Of a stretch of DNA of 64,000 nucleotides, positions 41,661-51,251 are shown piece by piece. Below the pieces are notes generated by a model. It was not told the DNA's origin and ran no database searches. It worked only from the letters and a program-made list of their open reading frames with translations. The stretch covers positions 2,294,001 through 2,358,000 of the forward strand of contig NZ_CP027846.1 in the NCBI RefSeq assembly GCF_003019255.1, written 5' to 3'. Each line of letters starts with the position of its first letter. The first letter of the stretch is position 1. The position numbers and the translations under genes were made by a program. The stretch comes from Staphylococcus kloosii (GTDB taxonomy: Bacteria > Bacillota > Bacilli > Staphylococcales > Staphylococcaceae).

Positions 41661-41732
41661 CCCCTCGTAGTGTAATGGATAACACATAAGATTCCGGTTC
41701 TTAGAATAGGGGTTCGATTCCCTTCGAGGGGA
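41661..41732 (+). tRNA. tRNA-Arg (anticodon CCG)
   Basis: The acceptor stem CCCCTCG pairs with CGAGGGG, the anticodon loop TTCCGGT carries CCG, and the T arm has GGTTCGATTCC. CCA is not encoded. It reads the rare CGG codon. It lies 150 bases from clpP, divergent from it, as in other staphylococci. Confidence 0.93.
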
Positions 41733-41850
41733 TTAGTAGTCTATAATTATATATTTTTAGAATAAATAATATTCTATCAACTGCATTAATCAACTGGAAG
41801 AAACTTTTTCAAGAATAAATTCATTTTCAGAACAACAAAAAATTAAAATT

Positions 41851-41891
41851 TAAAGGTTTGTCTCCTAAAAAACACAGGAGACAAACCTTTA
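41851..41891 (-). terminator. Terminator of the DUF1430-ABC unit
   Basis: AAAGGTTTGTCTCC and its complement form a 14-bp stem with a T-rich minus-strand end; it lies 36 bases after the last small gene of the unit. Confidence 0.7.
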
Positions 41892-41926
41892 AAATATAAC
41901 CTTCAAAAGATTCAAAACAGAATTTA

Positions 41927-42208
41927 CTATTTAATTATCATTAAATAGTAAATGTAAAACATCAATAAACATATCAAACTAGCTATAATAAATAACACAC
42001 TATATAAAAAATTGTTTATAAAAATTCCTACTATCAATATTAAAGTGCTGAGTAATATACATATAACAGCTACATATATTACTTTATTCTTTTTACCTTT
42101 GGGTATCTTATTAGAATCTATAGAAGCTATAATATTTAAATTTTTAGTTGATAGCAAATATAAACAAATTAATAAGATTATCGTCATAATAATTATACTT
42201 ACTATCAA
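41927..42208 (-). CDS. Small hydrophobic protein of the DUF1430-ABC unit
   Basis: About 93 residues with three membrane segments and a basic loop NKIPKGKKNK. I do not recognise a family. The start is uncertain: the first codon at 42208 is TTG without a good ribosome site, and the first ATG is at 42187. It follows the ABC ATPase gene in the same direction by 220 bases and precedes a strong terminator, so it may be an accessory or immunity-type protein of that transporter. That is inference from position only. Confidence 0.45.
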   Translation of the reverse strand: MIVSIIIMTIILLICLYLLSTKNLNIIASIDSNKIPKGKKNKVIYVAVICILLSTLILIVGIFINNFLYSVLFIIASLICLLMFYIYYLMIIK

Positions 42209-42428
42209 ATTATCTACTATACTTAAATCTATCTCCTATTATAATATTATATTTTCTTGAAACAAACGTTAAACTATATTTCGCCTTTCATAGTAGTAAC
42301 TTTATTTAATTGATTTTCTTAGATATCTATAAATGATTGTTTATTTCTGTCTATTTAACAATTTGCACTTAATATAACGAATTAACACTCTTAATTCGAG
42401 AATAGACTTTTGTCCTAACTACTCTTAA

Positions 42429-43058
42429 TTACTTTATCAATGTGTCTAAATTGATAATTTTATTTCCTAAATCAAAGTATTTTTTGTTATGTGTTGCCAT
42501 AACTATCGATACGCCTTGGCTATTTAACTGAGTAAATAATTTCATTACTTCATCACTATTATTTTCATCTAAATTACCCGTTGGTTCATCTGCTATCAAG
42601 ACTTTAGGTTGTTTTAATATTGCCCTTGCAATAGCAATTCTTTGTTGTTCACCCCCGCTACATGTATAAACTTTTTCTTTTAATATCTTTTCATCTAAAC
42701 CTACATTGATTAACACAGAGTTTATTTTGTCTTTATCTTTTTTCGATATATTTAAAGGTAATGTCAAATTTGTAAATACCGTTTCATTTACCAATAAACC
42801 ATAATTTTGGTAAATATAAGCTATATCTTCTCTAACTACATGTAAAATATCTTTTTGTTTACTCAATAGTCGGTTATTATAGCTAATCTTACCAGAATCA
42901 GGTTTTTCTAATAATCCAATTATATTTAATAAGGTTGTTTTACCTTTTCCACTTTCACCTGATATTACAATAAAATCTTTATCTTCAATATTATAATTAA
43001 ATGCATCAATAACTTTTTTCGATTTGTAGGACTTACTAATATTTACTAGTTTAATCAT
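42429..43058 (-). CDS. ABC transporter ATP-binding protein (MacB/LolD type)
   Basis: A 209-residue ATPase. Walker A is GESGKGKTT near 35-43, the Q loop is IYQNYGLL, the signature is CSGGEQQRIAIARAIL, Walker B is VLIADEPTGNLD, and the switch histidine is in MATHNKKYF. It belongs to the group that works with FtsX-like permeases. Its start overlaps the end of the DUF1430 gene by eight bases, so the two are coupled and form one transporter, probably for export or defence against a peptide. Confidence 0.9.
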   Translation of the reverse strand: MIKLVNISKSYKSKKVIDAFNYNIEDKDFIVISGESGKGKTTLLNIIGLLEKPDSGKISYNNRLLSKQKDILHVVREDIAYIYQNYGLLVNETVFTNLTLPLNISKKDKDKINSVLINVGLDEKILKEKVYTCSGGEQQRIAIARAILKQPKVLIADEPTGNLDENNSDEVMKLFTQLNSQGVSIVMATHNKKYFDLGNKIINLDTLIK

Positions 43059-45093
43059 CGTCTTTTCCCTTCAATATTAAATTAGCATTTGTTTTATTCA
43101 ATCTATTAATCAGTACATATATTACTACTGTTTGTATTAATAAAATCATTAAATATATAAAAAGCGTAGTAAACCAATATTTACCAAGAAGCAATTTTAA
43201 TAAAAATGTATTGGCAATAACTAAAAAACAAATTAGCCACTTATGAATTTGCCAATAACTATAACCTAAATGCCGTTTTAAACTAATATTAAATTGAAAA
43301 GATTTAAAATAAACGTTCAATAATGTCACGATAATAAGAACTAGGGAAGCAATAGTTATAATTACCAATGTTACATATTTTAATGTTTCTTTTTTATATT
43401 CATTAATAAGATTCACTTTAGAATTATAGATGGATTCCACATTTTTTATTGTATTATCCATTTTAAAATGTTTGACCCCTTTAACTATTGTGTCATATGG
43501 TTTATCTAAATTAGATGTAAAATAATAACTAGAAGTTAAATAGTGGCTAAAATGAGCGATGTCGCTATTTCCCATTTCGATGATAGCTATCGGATTAATA
43601 ACTTCATTGTTCAAATTTCCAATAATTGGATCATATGAGAAATAACCTTTATTGCTTGAAGTATATATAATATTTAGTGATAATCCTTTATTATGGTTTT
43701 CATTATCTTTATTAAAGTATTTGTAAAAATAGAATTTCTCTAAATAAATTTCTCTTATTTTTTCCTCATGTTTCTTCAATACGCTTGGCACTAATAAATT
43801 CTGAACTTTATCGTCATGTTTTAATTTAGTTGCTACCTCTTCACCTTTCTCCGTCAAGATGTTATGTCGTTGCAAATAATTTTTATCAATAATGACATAT
43901 CTACTATCAATAGGTAACTCCAATTCACCATTAGCGTTGTTTTCTTTTTGTTCTTTTTCCTCAGAAATTAAGTAATTATTAAAACTAGCAATAAATCCCT
44001 TGTTAAATTTGCTATTATAATACGCTTTATATTTCGTATTTTCAGCCTTTTCCAGTTCTTTATCTTTTAATTGTCCAATATAAGTAGCAACTGTGCGATA
44101 GATATTTTTAGTATTTTGCCAATGTTTTAATGATATTTGTTGCTTATGATAATTTGTATAATTTACCAATAAATTTTGCGTGGCATTTCCTATAATATAC
44201 ATCATCATAAGCGTTAAAATCATATAAGCAATAGTTAATGCATACTTATTATTCTGGGCTTTATTTTTACTAAACCCTTTATAATATCTAAGTATAGTAA
44301 TTATTGTTAAAACAATATAAATAATGGCACTAATAATCACAAATGCTCCAAAAACCACTATCACAGTTAAATAATGAAAATCTTTATATAGTATATAATA
44401 TATTAATACCACAGTTATGAAAGAAAATGTAATCGCAATACCAATATGCTTTTTAAATGATTTAATGATAAATAGCATAATCTGCCTTTTAGAATAACCC
44501 AAATCATAAAGAATTTTATATTGCTTTTTATTATTTCTTAAATAATGCAAATAGATAATACTATTAAGCAAAGCAAGCATTACTATCATTAATATAGAAA
44601 AAGTATCAAGATTATAATTCCAAAGTGACATATACTTATTATCTTTTTCAGCTATTCCCACATTTTTATTAATTAAATTAATCACTGTTTCTACATCATT
44701 TTGATTCCCTTTTAAATAATATTTGCCATCTGTAGCTAATTTAGTATCAAAGAACTTATAGACTTTAATGTTAAATTTACTATTAAAAGTTTTTAAAATA
44801 TGTTTATTAGATGCTTGTTTCAATAACGACTTGTCTGTAGTGTGTAAAAGTACTTTGTTATCATTAATAAATGTCTCTTGTGTAAACTCAACATTATATT
44901 TTTTATGCAGATGGTAAAAATATTTTCTATCTTGTTTACTGAACTTTTTTTCTTCATCTGTAAAATTAAAATAAATTACTGTACTACCATTATTAACAAT
45001 CTTAAAATACGACAACTCTTTTAATTGATGGATGAATATAAAAGTGATAGCTATTAAAAAAGCTATTATTAATACTGTAAGTAATTTTTTCAT
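43051..45093 (-). CDS. DUF1430/bacteriocin-associated membrane protein
   Basis: A 680-residue integral membrane protein. One N-terminal helix (3-22) is followed by an extracellular part, then a four-helix block at 165-310, a large extracellular loop (about 310-560), and a final block of three to four helices (575-665). The layout and the partner ATPase match the DUF1430 family found with lactococcin-972-type bacteriocins. No such bacteriocin precursor is present upstream. A GAAGAGGTG box precedes the ATG. Its DNA is more AT-rich than the flanking core genes, which suggests acquisition. Confidence 0.75.
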   Translation of the reverse strand: MKKLLTVLIIAFLIAITFIFIHQLKELSYFKIVNNGSTVIYFNFTDEEKKFSKQDRKYFYHLHKKYNVEFTQETFINDNKVLLHTTDKSLLKQASNKHILKTFNSKFNIKVYKFFDTKLATDGKYYLKGNQNDVETVINLINKNVGIAEKDNKYMSLWNYNLDTFSILMIVMLALLNSIIYLHYLRNNKKQYKILYDLGYSKRQIMLFIIKSFKKHIGIAITFSFITVVLIYYILYKDFHYLTVIVVFGAFVIISAIIYIVLTIITILRYYKGFSKNKAQNNKYALTIAYMILTLMMMYIIGNATQNLLVNYTNYHKQQISLKHWQNTKNIYRTVATYIGQLKDKELEKAENTKYKAYYNSKFNKGFIASFNNYLISEEKEQKENNANGELELPIDSRYVIIDKNYLQRHNILTEKGEEVATKLKHDDKVQNLLVPSVLKKHEEKIREIYLEKFYFYKYFNKDNENHNKGLSLNIIYTSSNKGYFSYDPIIGNLNNEVINPIAIIEMGNSDIAHFSHYLTSSYYFTSNLDKPYDTIVKGVKHFKMDNTIKNVESIYNSKVNLINEYKKETLKYVTLVIITIASLVLIIVTLLNVYFKSFQFNISLKRHLGYSYWQIHKWLICFLVIANTFLLKLLLGKYWFTTLFIYLMILLIQTVVIYVLINRLNKTNANLILKGKDDD

Positions 45094-45254
45094 GTTTCAC
45101 CTCTTCATATTTTCCAATATGATTAATACTATTACTTACATTTGTTTTTCTATTAGGCATAATAGCTTTAATCCTAACCACTTTAATATAAAATATTTAT
45201 CTTATTATTAATTTTTATTATAATCAATAATTGTGTTTTGTAAACATGTTCCCA

Positions 45255-45288
45255 TAAAAAATAAGCCTTCAAAATGATTTGAAGGCTT
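45255..45288 (-). terminator. Terminator of the 69-residue membrane gene
   Basis: AAGCCTTCAAA and TTTGAAGGCTT pair and are followed on minus by ATTTTTTA. Confidence 0.85.
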
Positions 45289-45306
45289 ACATCGTTTACA
45301 ATTTTA

Positions 45307-45516
45307 TTAACCTTTATATTCTAATGGATCGATTTCATGTTTACGCATATCTGATCCTTTTTCATACAGCGTTACGACTCCAATAATTAATACTACTATA
45401 GTTACTAAAAACAATATGTTTTTCTTATTCCCAAAATTCATTACACCACTTATTATTACTAAAAATATAATAGCAATGAATAGAATAAATGCTAAATACA
45501 TAAATAAAGTACCCAT
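45307..45516 (-). CDS. Small two-helix membrane protein
   Basis: A 69-residue protein with two membrane helices (about 2-25 and 30-48) and a polar tail YEKGSDMRKHEIDPLEYKG. I do not recognise it. The ATG at 45516 follows AAGGAAG; a longer reading to 45555 lacks one. It has its own terminator and stands between whiA and the DUF1430 unit. Confidence 0.6.
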   Translation of the reverse strand: MGTLFMYLAFILFIAIIFLVIISGVMNFGNKKNILFLVTIVVLIIGVVTLYEKGSDMRKHEIDPLEYKG

Positions 45517-45635
45517 ATATTTACTTCCTTCGCGTGTTAATTTAATTTGAAGCATAACTTATTATGCTCTGGAAATTTAAATATCGCAACATAAAGTTTT
45601 ACAATTTTATGCAACTTATTTTCTTTTTAAATCAA

Positions 45636-45674
45636 ATAAAAAAACTAGCTAGGCAATCATTACCCTATAGCTAG
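45636..45674 (-). terminator. Terminator of the rapZ-yvcK-whiA operon
   Basis: CTAGCTA and TAGCTAG pair around a long loop, followed on minus by seven T; it lies 35 bases after whiA. Confidence 0.75.
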
Positions 45675-45708
45675 CCATTTTACTAATAATATTCTTCCAT
45701 AAATTTAA

Positions 45709-46656
45709 CTACAATGAATCTATATTTTCACCGCTTCTTATTTTGTCAGCCATTTCATTTAACTTGCGCAGACGGTGATTTACTCCAGATTTTGAAATTG
45801 TACCTGTTGATACCATTTCGCCCAATTCTTTTAACGAAATTTCTTGATGCTCTACACGCAACTTCGCTATTTCTCTTAAACGATCTGGTAAGTTATCTAA
45901 TCCTATCTCTTGATCTATCAATTGTATGCTTTCTACTTGTTTCATAGCTGCACTTACTGTTTTATTTAAATTCGCAGTTTCACAATTAACGAGTCTATTA
46001 ACTGAGTTTCTCATATCTCGTACGATTCTAACATCTTCAAATTTAAGTAATGCTTGATAACCGCCTATTAAACTTAAAAAATCGGATATTTTTTCAGCCT
46101 CTTTTAAATAGACAATACTTCCTTTTTTGCGTTCCAAATGTTTGGCGTTCAATTCATAGCCATTCATTAACTTAGTTAAGCCTTCTGAATGATTTTCGTA
46201 TAAAGAAAATATTTCTAAATGATAGGATGAAGTTTCTGGATTATTGACTGATCCTCCAGCTAAAAATGCACCTCTTAAATAACTACGACGCATTTCGTCA
46301 TCTTCAATGATAGCCTCATCGATTTCATGCGTGAAAATGCCATTTTTTAAAATACCTAAGTCATCTAAAATTTCTTTAGCCTTCATCTTAACTCTACAAA
46401 TATAGATGTTATTTTTCTTTAATTTCATTTTTTTACGCACTAAAATTTCAACTTCAACGTTAAATATTTTTTTAATTAATGAATAGATTCTTCTAGCCGT
46501 TGTTGCATTCTCTGTTTGTACATTAATTACGAATTGTTGATTAGCCAAACTAAGTGCACCATTCATTCTTATCAAGGCACTGAGCTCTGCTTTTGCGTTG
46601 TCTATATCAACTTCTATTCTCGTTAATTCATTTTTCATGTCTGATGCAAAGCTCAT
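45709..46656 (-). CDS. whiA: DNA-binding protein WhiA
   Basis: A 315-residue protein with an N-terminal LAGLIDADG-like fold (SYLRGAFLAGGSVNNP near 109-124) and a C-terminal helix-turn-helix (LKELGEMVSTGTISKSGVNHRLRKL near 270-295). It influences cell division and growth in Firmicutes and sporulation in Streptomyces. It is the third gene of the conserved rapZ-yvcK-whiA operon, 48 bases after yvcK. An AAGGAATG box precedes the ATG. Confidence 0.96.
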   Translation of the reverse strand: MSFASDMKNELTRIEVDIDNAKAELSALIRMNGALSLANQQFVINVQTENATTARRIYSLIKKIFNVEVEILVRKKMKLKKNNIYICRVKMKAKEILDDLGILKNGIFTHEIDEAIIEDDEMRRSYLRGAFLAGGSVNNPETSSYHLEIFSLYENHSEGLTKLMNGYELNAKHLERKKGSIVYLKEAEKISDFLSLIGGYQALLKFEDVRIVRDMRNSVNRLVNCETANLNKTVSAAMKQVESIQLIDQEIGLDNLPDRLREIAKLRVEHQEISLKELGEMVSTGTISKSGVNHRLRKLNEMADKIRSGENIDSL

Positions 46657-46704
46657 ATGTACTCATTCCTTTTCTTTACTACAAATTATTTCCTATGCTA
46701 CGCA

Positions 46705-47688
46705 TCACTTACGCTTAAACTTAATCGTTTCCGTAGTATCTAATGCAATTTCATAAATCATTTTTGATAACACTTTATTATTATGACGTACGTAATGTTC
46801 TGATGAAATTTCTACTAAGTTATCATGTGAAAACACTTTAATGCCTGCTTTGTCTAATTGTGCTTTATCATTTTTAACCGGACTCGCGTTTTCCTTTTCA
46901 TATCTGTCTAACACACCTTGATTAAATGTTTCTTCATTACATATCGCATAATCAATAAATTCTTTACCTACATGGTCATGAATAGCTTTAATATGATCAT
47001 GTGCCGTATAATTATTTGTTTCACCTGGTTGGGTCATAACGTTAGTAACATATAACTTAGGTGCTTCACTGTTAATAACCGCTTCAGCAATACCTTCAAC
47101 GCATAAATTTGATATTACACTAGTATATAAAGAACCAGGTCCTAGTACAATTAAATCAGCTTCTGATAAAGCGTCTAATGCCTCTGACATTGGTTGTACA
47201 TGTTTAGGTTCTAAAAAGACATGTTTAATTTTTTTGTTTTGCTTAGGTATATTAGATTCTCCATAGACAATTTCGCCGTCTTCCATAACAGCATTTAGTT
47301 GTACACTTGCATTGGTAGAAGGTATAACCCTACCTTTAATGTTTAATATCCTACTTAATTCTTTAACCGCATGCCCAAAATCATCTGTAATGTTAGTCAA
47401 CGCAGCAATTAGTAAATTGCCTAATGAATGCCCTTCGATTTGGTTTTCTTGAAATCGATATTTGAATAATTCTTCCAACATAGGCTCTGCTTCACTTAGA
47501 GCTGATATAACATTACGAATATCTCCAGGTGCTGGAATATTCATTTCATTACGTATTTTACCTGTACTACCACCATCATCTGCAACAGTAACGATAGTAG
47601 TAATGTCAATATTATAGTCTCTTAACCCACGTGCCAAAACTGATAATCCAGTGCCACCGCCGATAAGTACAAGTTTAATTTTCTCCAT
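46705..47688 (-). CDS. yvcK: YvcK/CofD-like gluconeogenesis factor
   Basis: A 327-residue CofD-related protein that binds UDP-sugars and is needed for growth on gluconeogenic carbon and for cell-shape control. The N-terminal VLIGGGTGLSVLARGLRD, then TVADDGGSTGKIR and PAPGDIRNVISALS, are the hallmark motifs. The ATG at 47688 overlaps the end of rapZ by 14 bases and has only a weak site, so translation is coupled. A longer reading to 47745 would lie inside rapZ and is rejected. Confidence 0.95.
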   Translation of the reverse strand: MEKIKLVLIGGGTGLSVLARGLRDYNIDITTIVTVADDGGSTGKIRNEMNIPAPGDIRNVISALSEAEPMLEELFKYRFQENQIEGHSLGNLLIAALTNITDDFGHAVKELSRILNIKGRVIPSTNASVQLNAVMEDGEIVYGESNIPKQNKKIKHVFLEPKHVQPMSEALDALSEADLIVLGPGSLYTSVISNLCVEGIAEAVINSEAPKLYVTNVMTQPGETNNYTAHDHIKAIHDHVGKEFIDYAICNEETFNQGVLDRYEKENASPVKNDKAQLDKAGIKVFSHDNLVEISSEHYVRHNNKVLSKMIYEIALDTTETIKFKRK

Positions 47689-48595
47689 TTTTCTCGCCAC
47701 TTTCAATATGTGCATCACGGTGATGTACATATACATTATAGTCAAAGCTTTCTCTCAATTCTTCACCAATTCTTTTAGCCAAAGCTACTGAACGGTGTTG
47801 ACCTCCTGTACAACCCATAGCAATAACCAACTGCGTTTTGCCTTCTTTTTTGTAACCGGGTATCATGTATTTTAATAAATCGATTAATTTTTCGTAAAAC
47901 GTTTCAGTTTCTTGCCATTTCATCACATAATCATAAACTGGTTTATCTTCGCCTGTTAAAGGTCTTAATTCTTCTACATAGTATGGATTAGGTAAAAACC
48001 TAACATCAAACACTAAATCTGCGTCCATTTGAATACCATGTTTAAAACCAAAGCTCGTCACATTGACGCTAAATGGTTCATAATTTCTACTATTAAAATA
48101 ATCATTTATACGCTTTTTTAATTCTTTCGGTGTGAAATACGACGTATCGATAATATAATTTGCACAGCTTCTAATTTCTGTTAATAAATGACGTTCTTCT
48201 TCTATTGATTCTATCAAAGAACGTTGGCCATTTTCATTTAATGGGTGTGCTCTACGTGTTTCTTTATATCTGGAAATTAGACGTTCTTCGCTTGCTTCTA
48301 AAAAGATAAGATCTACAATAACGTCGTTTCTACTTTTTATCGCATCTACTTCTTTGACGAAGGATTTAAATAATTCTTTACCGCGCAAATCAATAGCAAT
48401 TGCTACTTTTTTTAACGAAGGATTGCCTTGTTCCATTAACTCGACAAACTTTGGTAATAAGATAGGTGGTAGGTTATCAACACAAAAGTAACCAATGTCT
48501 TCTAAACTTTGAATAACAAGTGATTTCCCGGCACCTGACATACCAGTTATTAATAATAATTCACTTTTAACACTTTCTTTTTCGCTTTTTTGCAT
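47675..48595 (-). CDS. rapZ: RapZ/YvcJ nucleotide-binding protein
   Basis: A 306-residue P-loop protein. Walker A is GMSGAGKS near 19-26 and Walker B-like VDNLPPILLPKF follows. The C-terminal half has FKHGIQMDADLVFDVRFLPNPYY and GCTGGQHRSVALA, the conserved RapZ pattern. In E. coli it controls glmS through small RNAs; in Firmicutes (YvcJ) it binds nucleotides and affects competence. First gene of the rapZ-yvcK-whiA operon. Confidence 0.95.
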   Translation of the reverse strand: MQKSEKESVKSELLLITGMSGAGKSLVIQSLEDIGYFCVDNLPPILLPKFVELMEQGNPSLKKVAIAIDLRGKELFKSFVKEVDAIKSRNDVIVDLIFLEASEERLISRYKETRRAHPLNENGQRSLIESIEEERHLLTEIRSCANYIIDTSYFTPKELKKRINDYFNSRNYEPFSVNVTSFGFKHGIQMDADLVFDVRFLPNPYYVEELRPLTGEDKPVYDYVMKWQETETFYEKLIDLLKYMIPGYKKEGKTQLVIAMGCTGGQHRSVALAKRIGEELRESFDYNVYVHHRDAHIESGEKNGEN

Positions 48596-48711
48596 CTTCT
48601 ACTACACCATCCACTTAAATTTTAATTCCTGTATATTACAAGCTGAAAATCAATATACTGTATCATGATACATTTTACATTAAATAGTAGTTTCATCATA
48701 GTATTATAATT

Positions 48712-48771
48712 ACAAAAAAACAGCTAAGACAGATTAACCTACTAACTCGTAAGTCAATTATCCTAGCTGTT
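48712..48771 (-). terminator. Terminator of trxB
   Basis: AACAGCTA and TAGCTGTT pair at the base of a long stem-loop, followed on minus by seven T. Confidence 0.75.
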
Positions 48772-48788
48772 ATTTTATTGATATATGC

Positions 48789-49733
48789 TTAAACTTCCAT
48801 TTTATCTTTTAATTCTTCGATATAAGCTTGCACACTTTGTGCCGCGATACTACCGTCGCCAGTTGCTGTAACAATTTGACGCAATCCTTTTTCTCTTACA
48901 TCGCCAGCTGCATAGATACCTGGCACTGAAGTTTTCATATCTTCATCAGTTAAAATGTAACCTACTTCGTTCGTAATACCAAGATTTTCAAATGGTGCAG
49001 TTAATGGTTTCATACCAATATATACGAAAACACCATCAGCATCTAATGTTTCTTCTGTACCATCAATCGTAGAAGCTAAAGTTACTGAACCGACTTTACC
49101 GTCTTTTTCATTGATTGTTTTAAGTGTATGGTTCCAGATAAAATCAATTTTGTCATTTTTAAATGCACGATCTTGTAATATTTTTTGAGCACGTAATTCA
49201 TCTCTTCTATGAACTACTGTTACGCTGTCAGCAAATTTAGTTAAGAATGTACCTTCTTCAACTGCTGAGTCACCGCCGCCAATAACGAATAATTTTTTGC
49301 CTTTAAAGAATGCACCGTCACATACCGCACAATAACTAACGCCTCTGCCGCCTAGTTCTTGTTCACCTGGTACGCCGATTTTTTTATATTCTGCACCTGT
49401 TGTAATAATAACGGCATGTGCAGTAATTTGACTATTGCCAAGGTCAACAACTTTATAGTCGCCTTTGTCTTCGACTGATTTAATATCACCATATTGATAT
49501 TTTGCACCAAATTTTTTCGCATGCTCAAACATTTTTGTAGATAAATCAGGACCCGTTACCATTTCAAAACCTGGGAAATTTTCTACTTCTTCAGTATTTG
49601 CCATTTGTCCGCCTGGCATACCTCGCTCAATCATAACAGTGCTTAAATTTGCTCTAGATGCGTAAACAGCAGCCGTCATACCTGCAGGTCCAGCACCAAT
49701 AATAGCAACATCATAATCCACTTGTTCAGTCAT
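48789..49733 (-). CDS. trxB: Thioredoxin reductase
   Basis: A 314-residue FAD enzyme that transfers electrons from NADPH to thioredoxin. FAD loop IIGAGPAGMTAAVYASRA near 11-28, redox centre CAVCDG with C135 and C138, NADP loop VIGGGDSAVEEG, and the C-terminal GIYAAGDVREKGLRQIVTATGDG are complete. It is essential in staphylococci, which lack glutathione. An AGGAGG box precedes the ATG. It follows the TPR gene in the same direction. Confidence 0.97.
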   Translation of the reverse strand: MTEQVDYDVAIIGAGPAGMTAAVYASRANLSTVMIERGMPGGQMANTEEVENFPGFEMVTGPDLSTKMFEHAKKFGAKYQYGDIKSVEDKGDYKVVDLGNSQITAHAVIITTGAEYKKIGVPGEQELGGRGVSYCAVCDGAFFKGKKLFVIGGGDSAVEEGTFLTKFADSVTVVHRRDELRAQKILQDRAFKNDKIDFIWNHTLKTINEKDGKVGSVTLASTIDGTEETLDADGVFVYIGMKPLTAPFENLGITNEVGYILTDEDMKTSVPGIYAAGDVREKGLRQIVTATGDGSIAAQSVQAYIEELKDKMEV

Positions 49734-49797
49734 TTCATAGCCTCCTATTTATTAATTCATTATGCGAATTATACAGTAATTATTATATTTCTCAAAA

Positions 49798-51234
49798 CTA
49801 TATGCTTAACAGATAATCTATCGCTTGATTTAAGCGATAGCGTGTTACATCAAACCAATCCATTACTTGTTGTTTCGAAACTTTGCTCTCACTATTTTGA
49901 TAATAGTTATAAATAAAAGCAGCAACATAATGGCTCACATGCGTTAAATCTATATCTTCTGCGATAATCGCTTCTGCTTGATCAATCCATACAATAAACA
50001 ATTCTTCGTCATCTTTCAAGCTTTCGATATTATATAGTTTTACTAAACCTCTATGCACGAAATCTAGCTTATTTAATTTCAAATCTTGAATAAGATACGT
50101 TAAATATAGTTTTTCATAATCGTTCATACCTTCTAAAATCGACCAGATTTCTTCAGTCAACAGTACTTCTCGACCTTTTAACTGATTGAGTAAAAAGATA
50201 CCGTAAATACGACGATGACTATCATCATTTAATAATAAAGGTAAGATATGTTGATTAAAGAAGTTTTTGCTTTCTTCAATCTTCCATGGTGCATAACCTA
50301 CGTCAACTTTTGAAATTTCTTGTAGTTTTGACCAGAAGAATTCACTTTCTTCTCGTTGACCTAAATAGTAATAATTAAAACTTAATGCATTATACATTTG
50401 CAAAGATAAAAATTTACCTTTTTTGTATAGTGGCACTAGCAATCTTTGTGATGCATCGTATTCTTTTAAATAACTTAAGACGATACCTAGTTTAAACGTT
50501 TCATCTTCATTCATTGGCATCACTTTACTTAATAGATGAATATATTTCTGATATTTCTCTGTTTCATTAATGTTATATAGCAATAAAGTATAATGACACA
50601 ATGCATGCATATCTGATTTATCTTCAGCAAGCAAAGTTTCGAACATCTCTTTAGCAATATCATATTCACTTAAATATAAATAGCACATTGCTAACAAATT
50701 GCGTACGATTCTATGTTGTTGAACTTCGTCCTCTTGTCGCTTAATATAATCTTTCGCCTCTGGCAACCGACCTTGTGAGAATAAGTATTGAAAGATTAAT
50801 TGCACTGCAAACAATTGACTTTCTAAGTTAATATCGTGCCCAGAATCATATGAAACTTCAAACATATTTTCTAATTCTTCGTGGTACGCTTCGTCTTCAG
50901 ATATTAATACATAATTAATACCAAACAAGAAAGCCTTGTTTGGTTCGTTCAATTCGATGTTTAACTGACTTAATTGGAAGAAACTTTGTGCAACAAACTC
51001 ATCTTTAATGATATATTCATAAAAAAGCGTTTCGGCGCGTTGGCCAGCCCCAATTTTTGATAAGCATAACGCATAATTTACGGTTACATCAAAATCTTGA
51101 GGTGACATTTCTAGCACTTTACCGAAATATTCAGCAGCTTTTTTATATTCTTGCTGCTGTAATTTTTGATTTCCCATTTTTTTATAAAAGTCCGCATCAA
51201 AATTCATTGGGATTATATTGTCATTTTGTGCCAT
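49798..51234 (-). CDS. TPR-repeat protein
   Basis: A 478-residue protein built of helical tetratricopeptide-type repeats. The clearest are near 14-60 (KKMGNQKLQQQEYKKAAEYF, then VTVNYALCLSKIG), 175-230 and 245-330. No signal or membrane span is seen, so it acts in the cytoplasm, probably as a binding scaffold. The partner is unknown. The same gene lies between the acyltransferase and trxB in S. aureus. AAGGAGGTG precedes the ATG, and the acyltransferase gene ends 17 bases upstream. Confidence 0.85.
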   Translation of the reverse strand: MAQNDNIIPMNFDADFYKKMGNQKLQQQEYKKAAEYFGKVLEMSPQDFDVTVNYALCLSKIGAGQRAETLFYEYIIKDEFVAQSFFQLSQLNIELNEPNKAFLFGINYVLISEDEAYHEELENMFEVSYDSGHDINLESQLFAVQLIFQYLFSQGRLPEAKDYIKRQEDEVQQHRIVRNLLAMCYLYLSEYDIAKEMFETLLAEDKSDMHALCHYTLLLYNINETEKYQKYIHLLSKVMPMNEDETFKLGIVLSYLKEYDASQRLLVPLYKKGKFLSLQMYNALSFNYYYLGQREESEFFWSKLQEISKVDVGYAPWKIEESKNFFNQHILPLLLNDDSHRRIYGIFLLNQLKGREVLLTEEIWSILEGMNDYEKLYLTYLIQDLKLNKLDFVHRGLVKLYNIESLKDDEELFIVWIDQAEAIIAEDIDLTHVSHYVAAFIYNYYQNSESKVSKQQVMDWFDVTRYRLNQAIDYLLSI

Positions 51235-51251
51235 CCATGTACACCTCCTTT

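Noticed and set aside
41661..41732. tRNA-Arg as an attachment site of an island holding the DUF1430 unit
   Set aside because: No integrase is present and I found no duplicated tRNA 3' end downstream, so insertion by that route is not supported.
45002..45160. 52-codon frame on minus just before the DUF1430 gene, considered as a bacteriocin precursor
   Set aside because: The ribosome site is poor, there is no leader or signal peptide, and most of the frame lies inside the DUF1430 gene in another phase.
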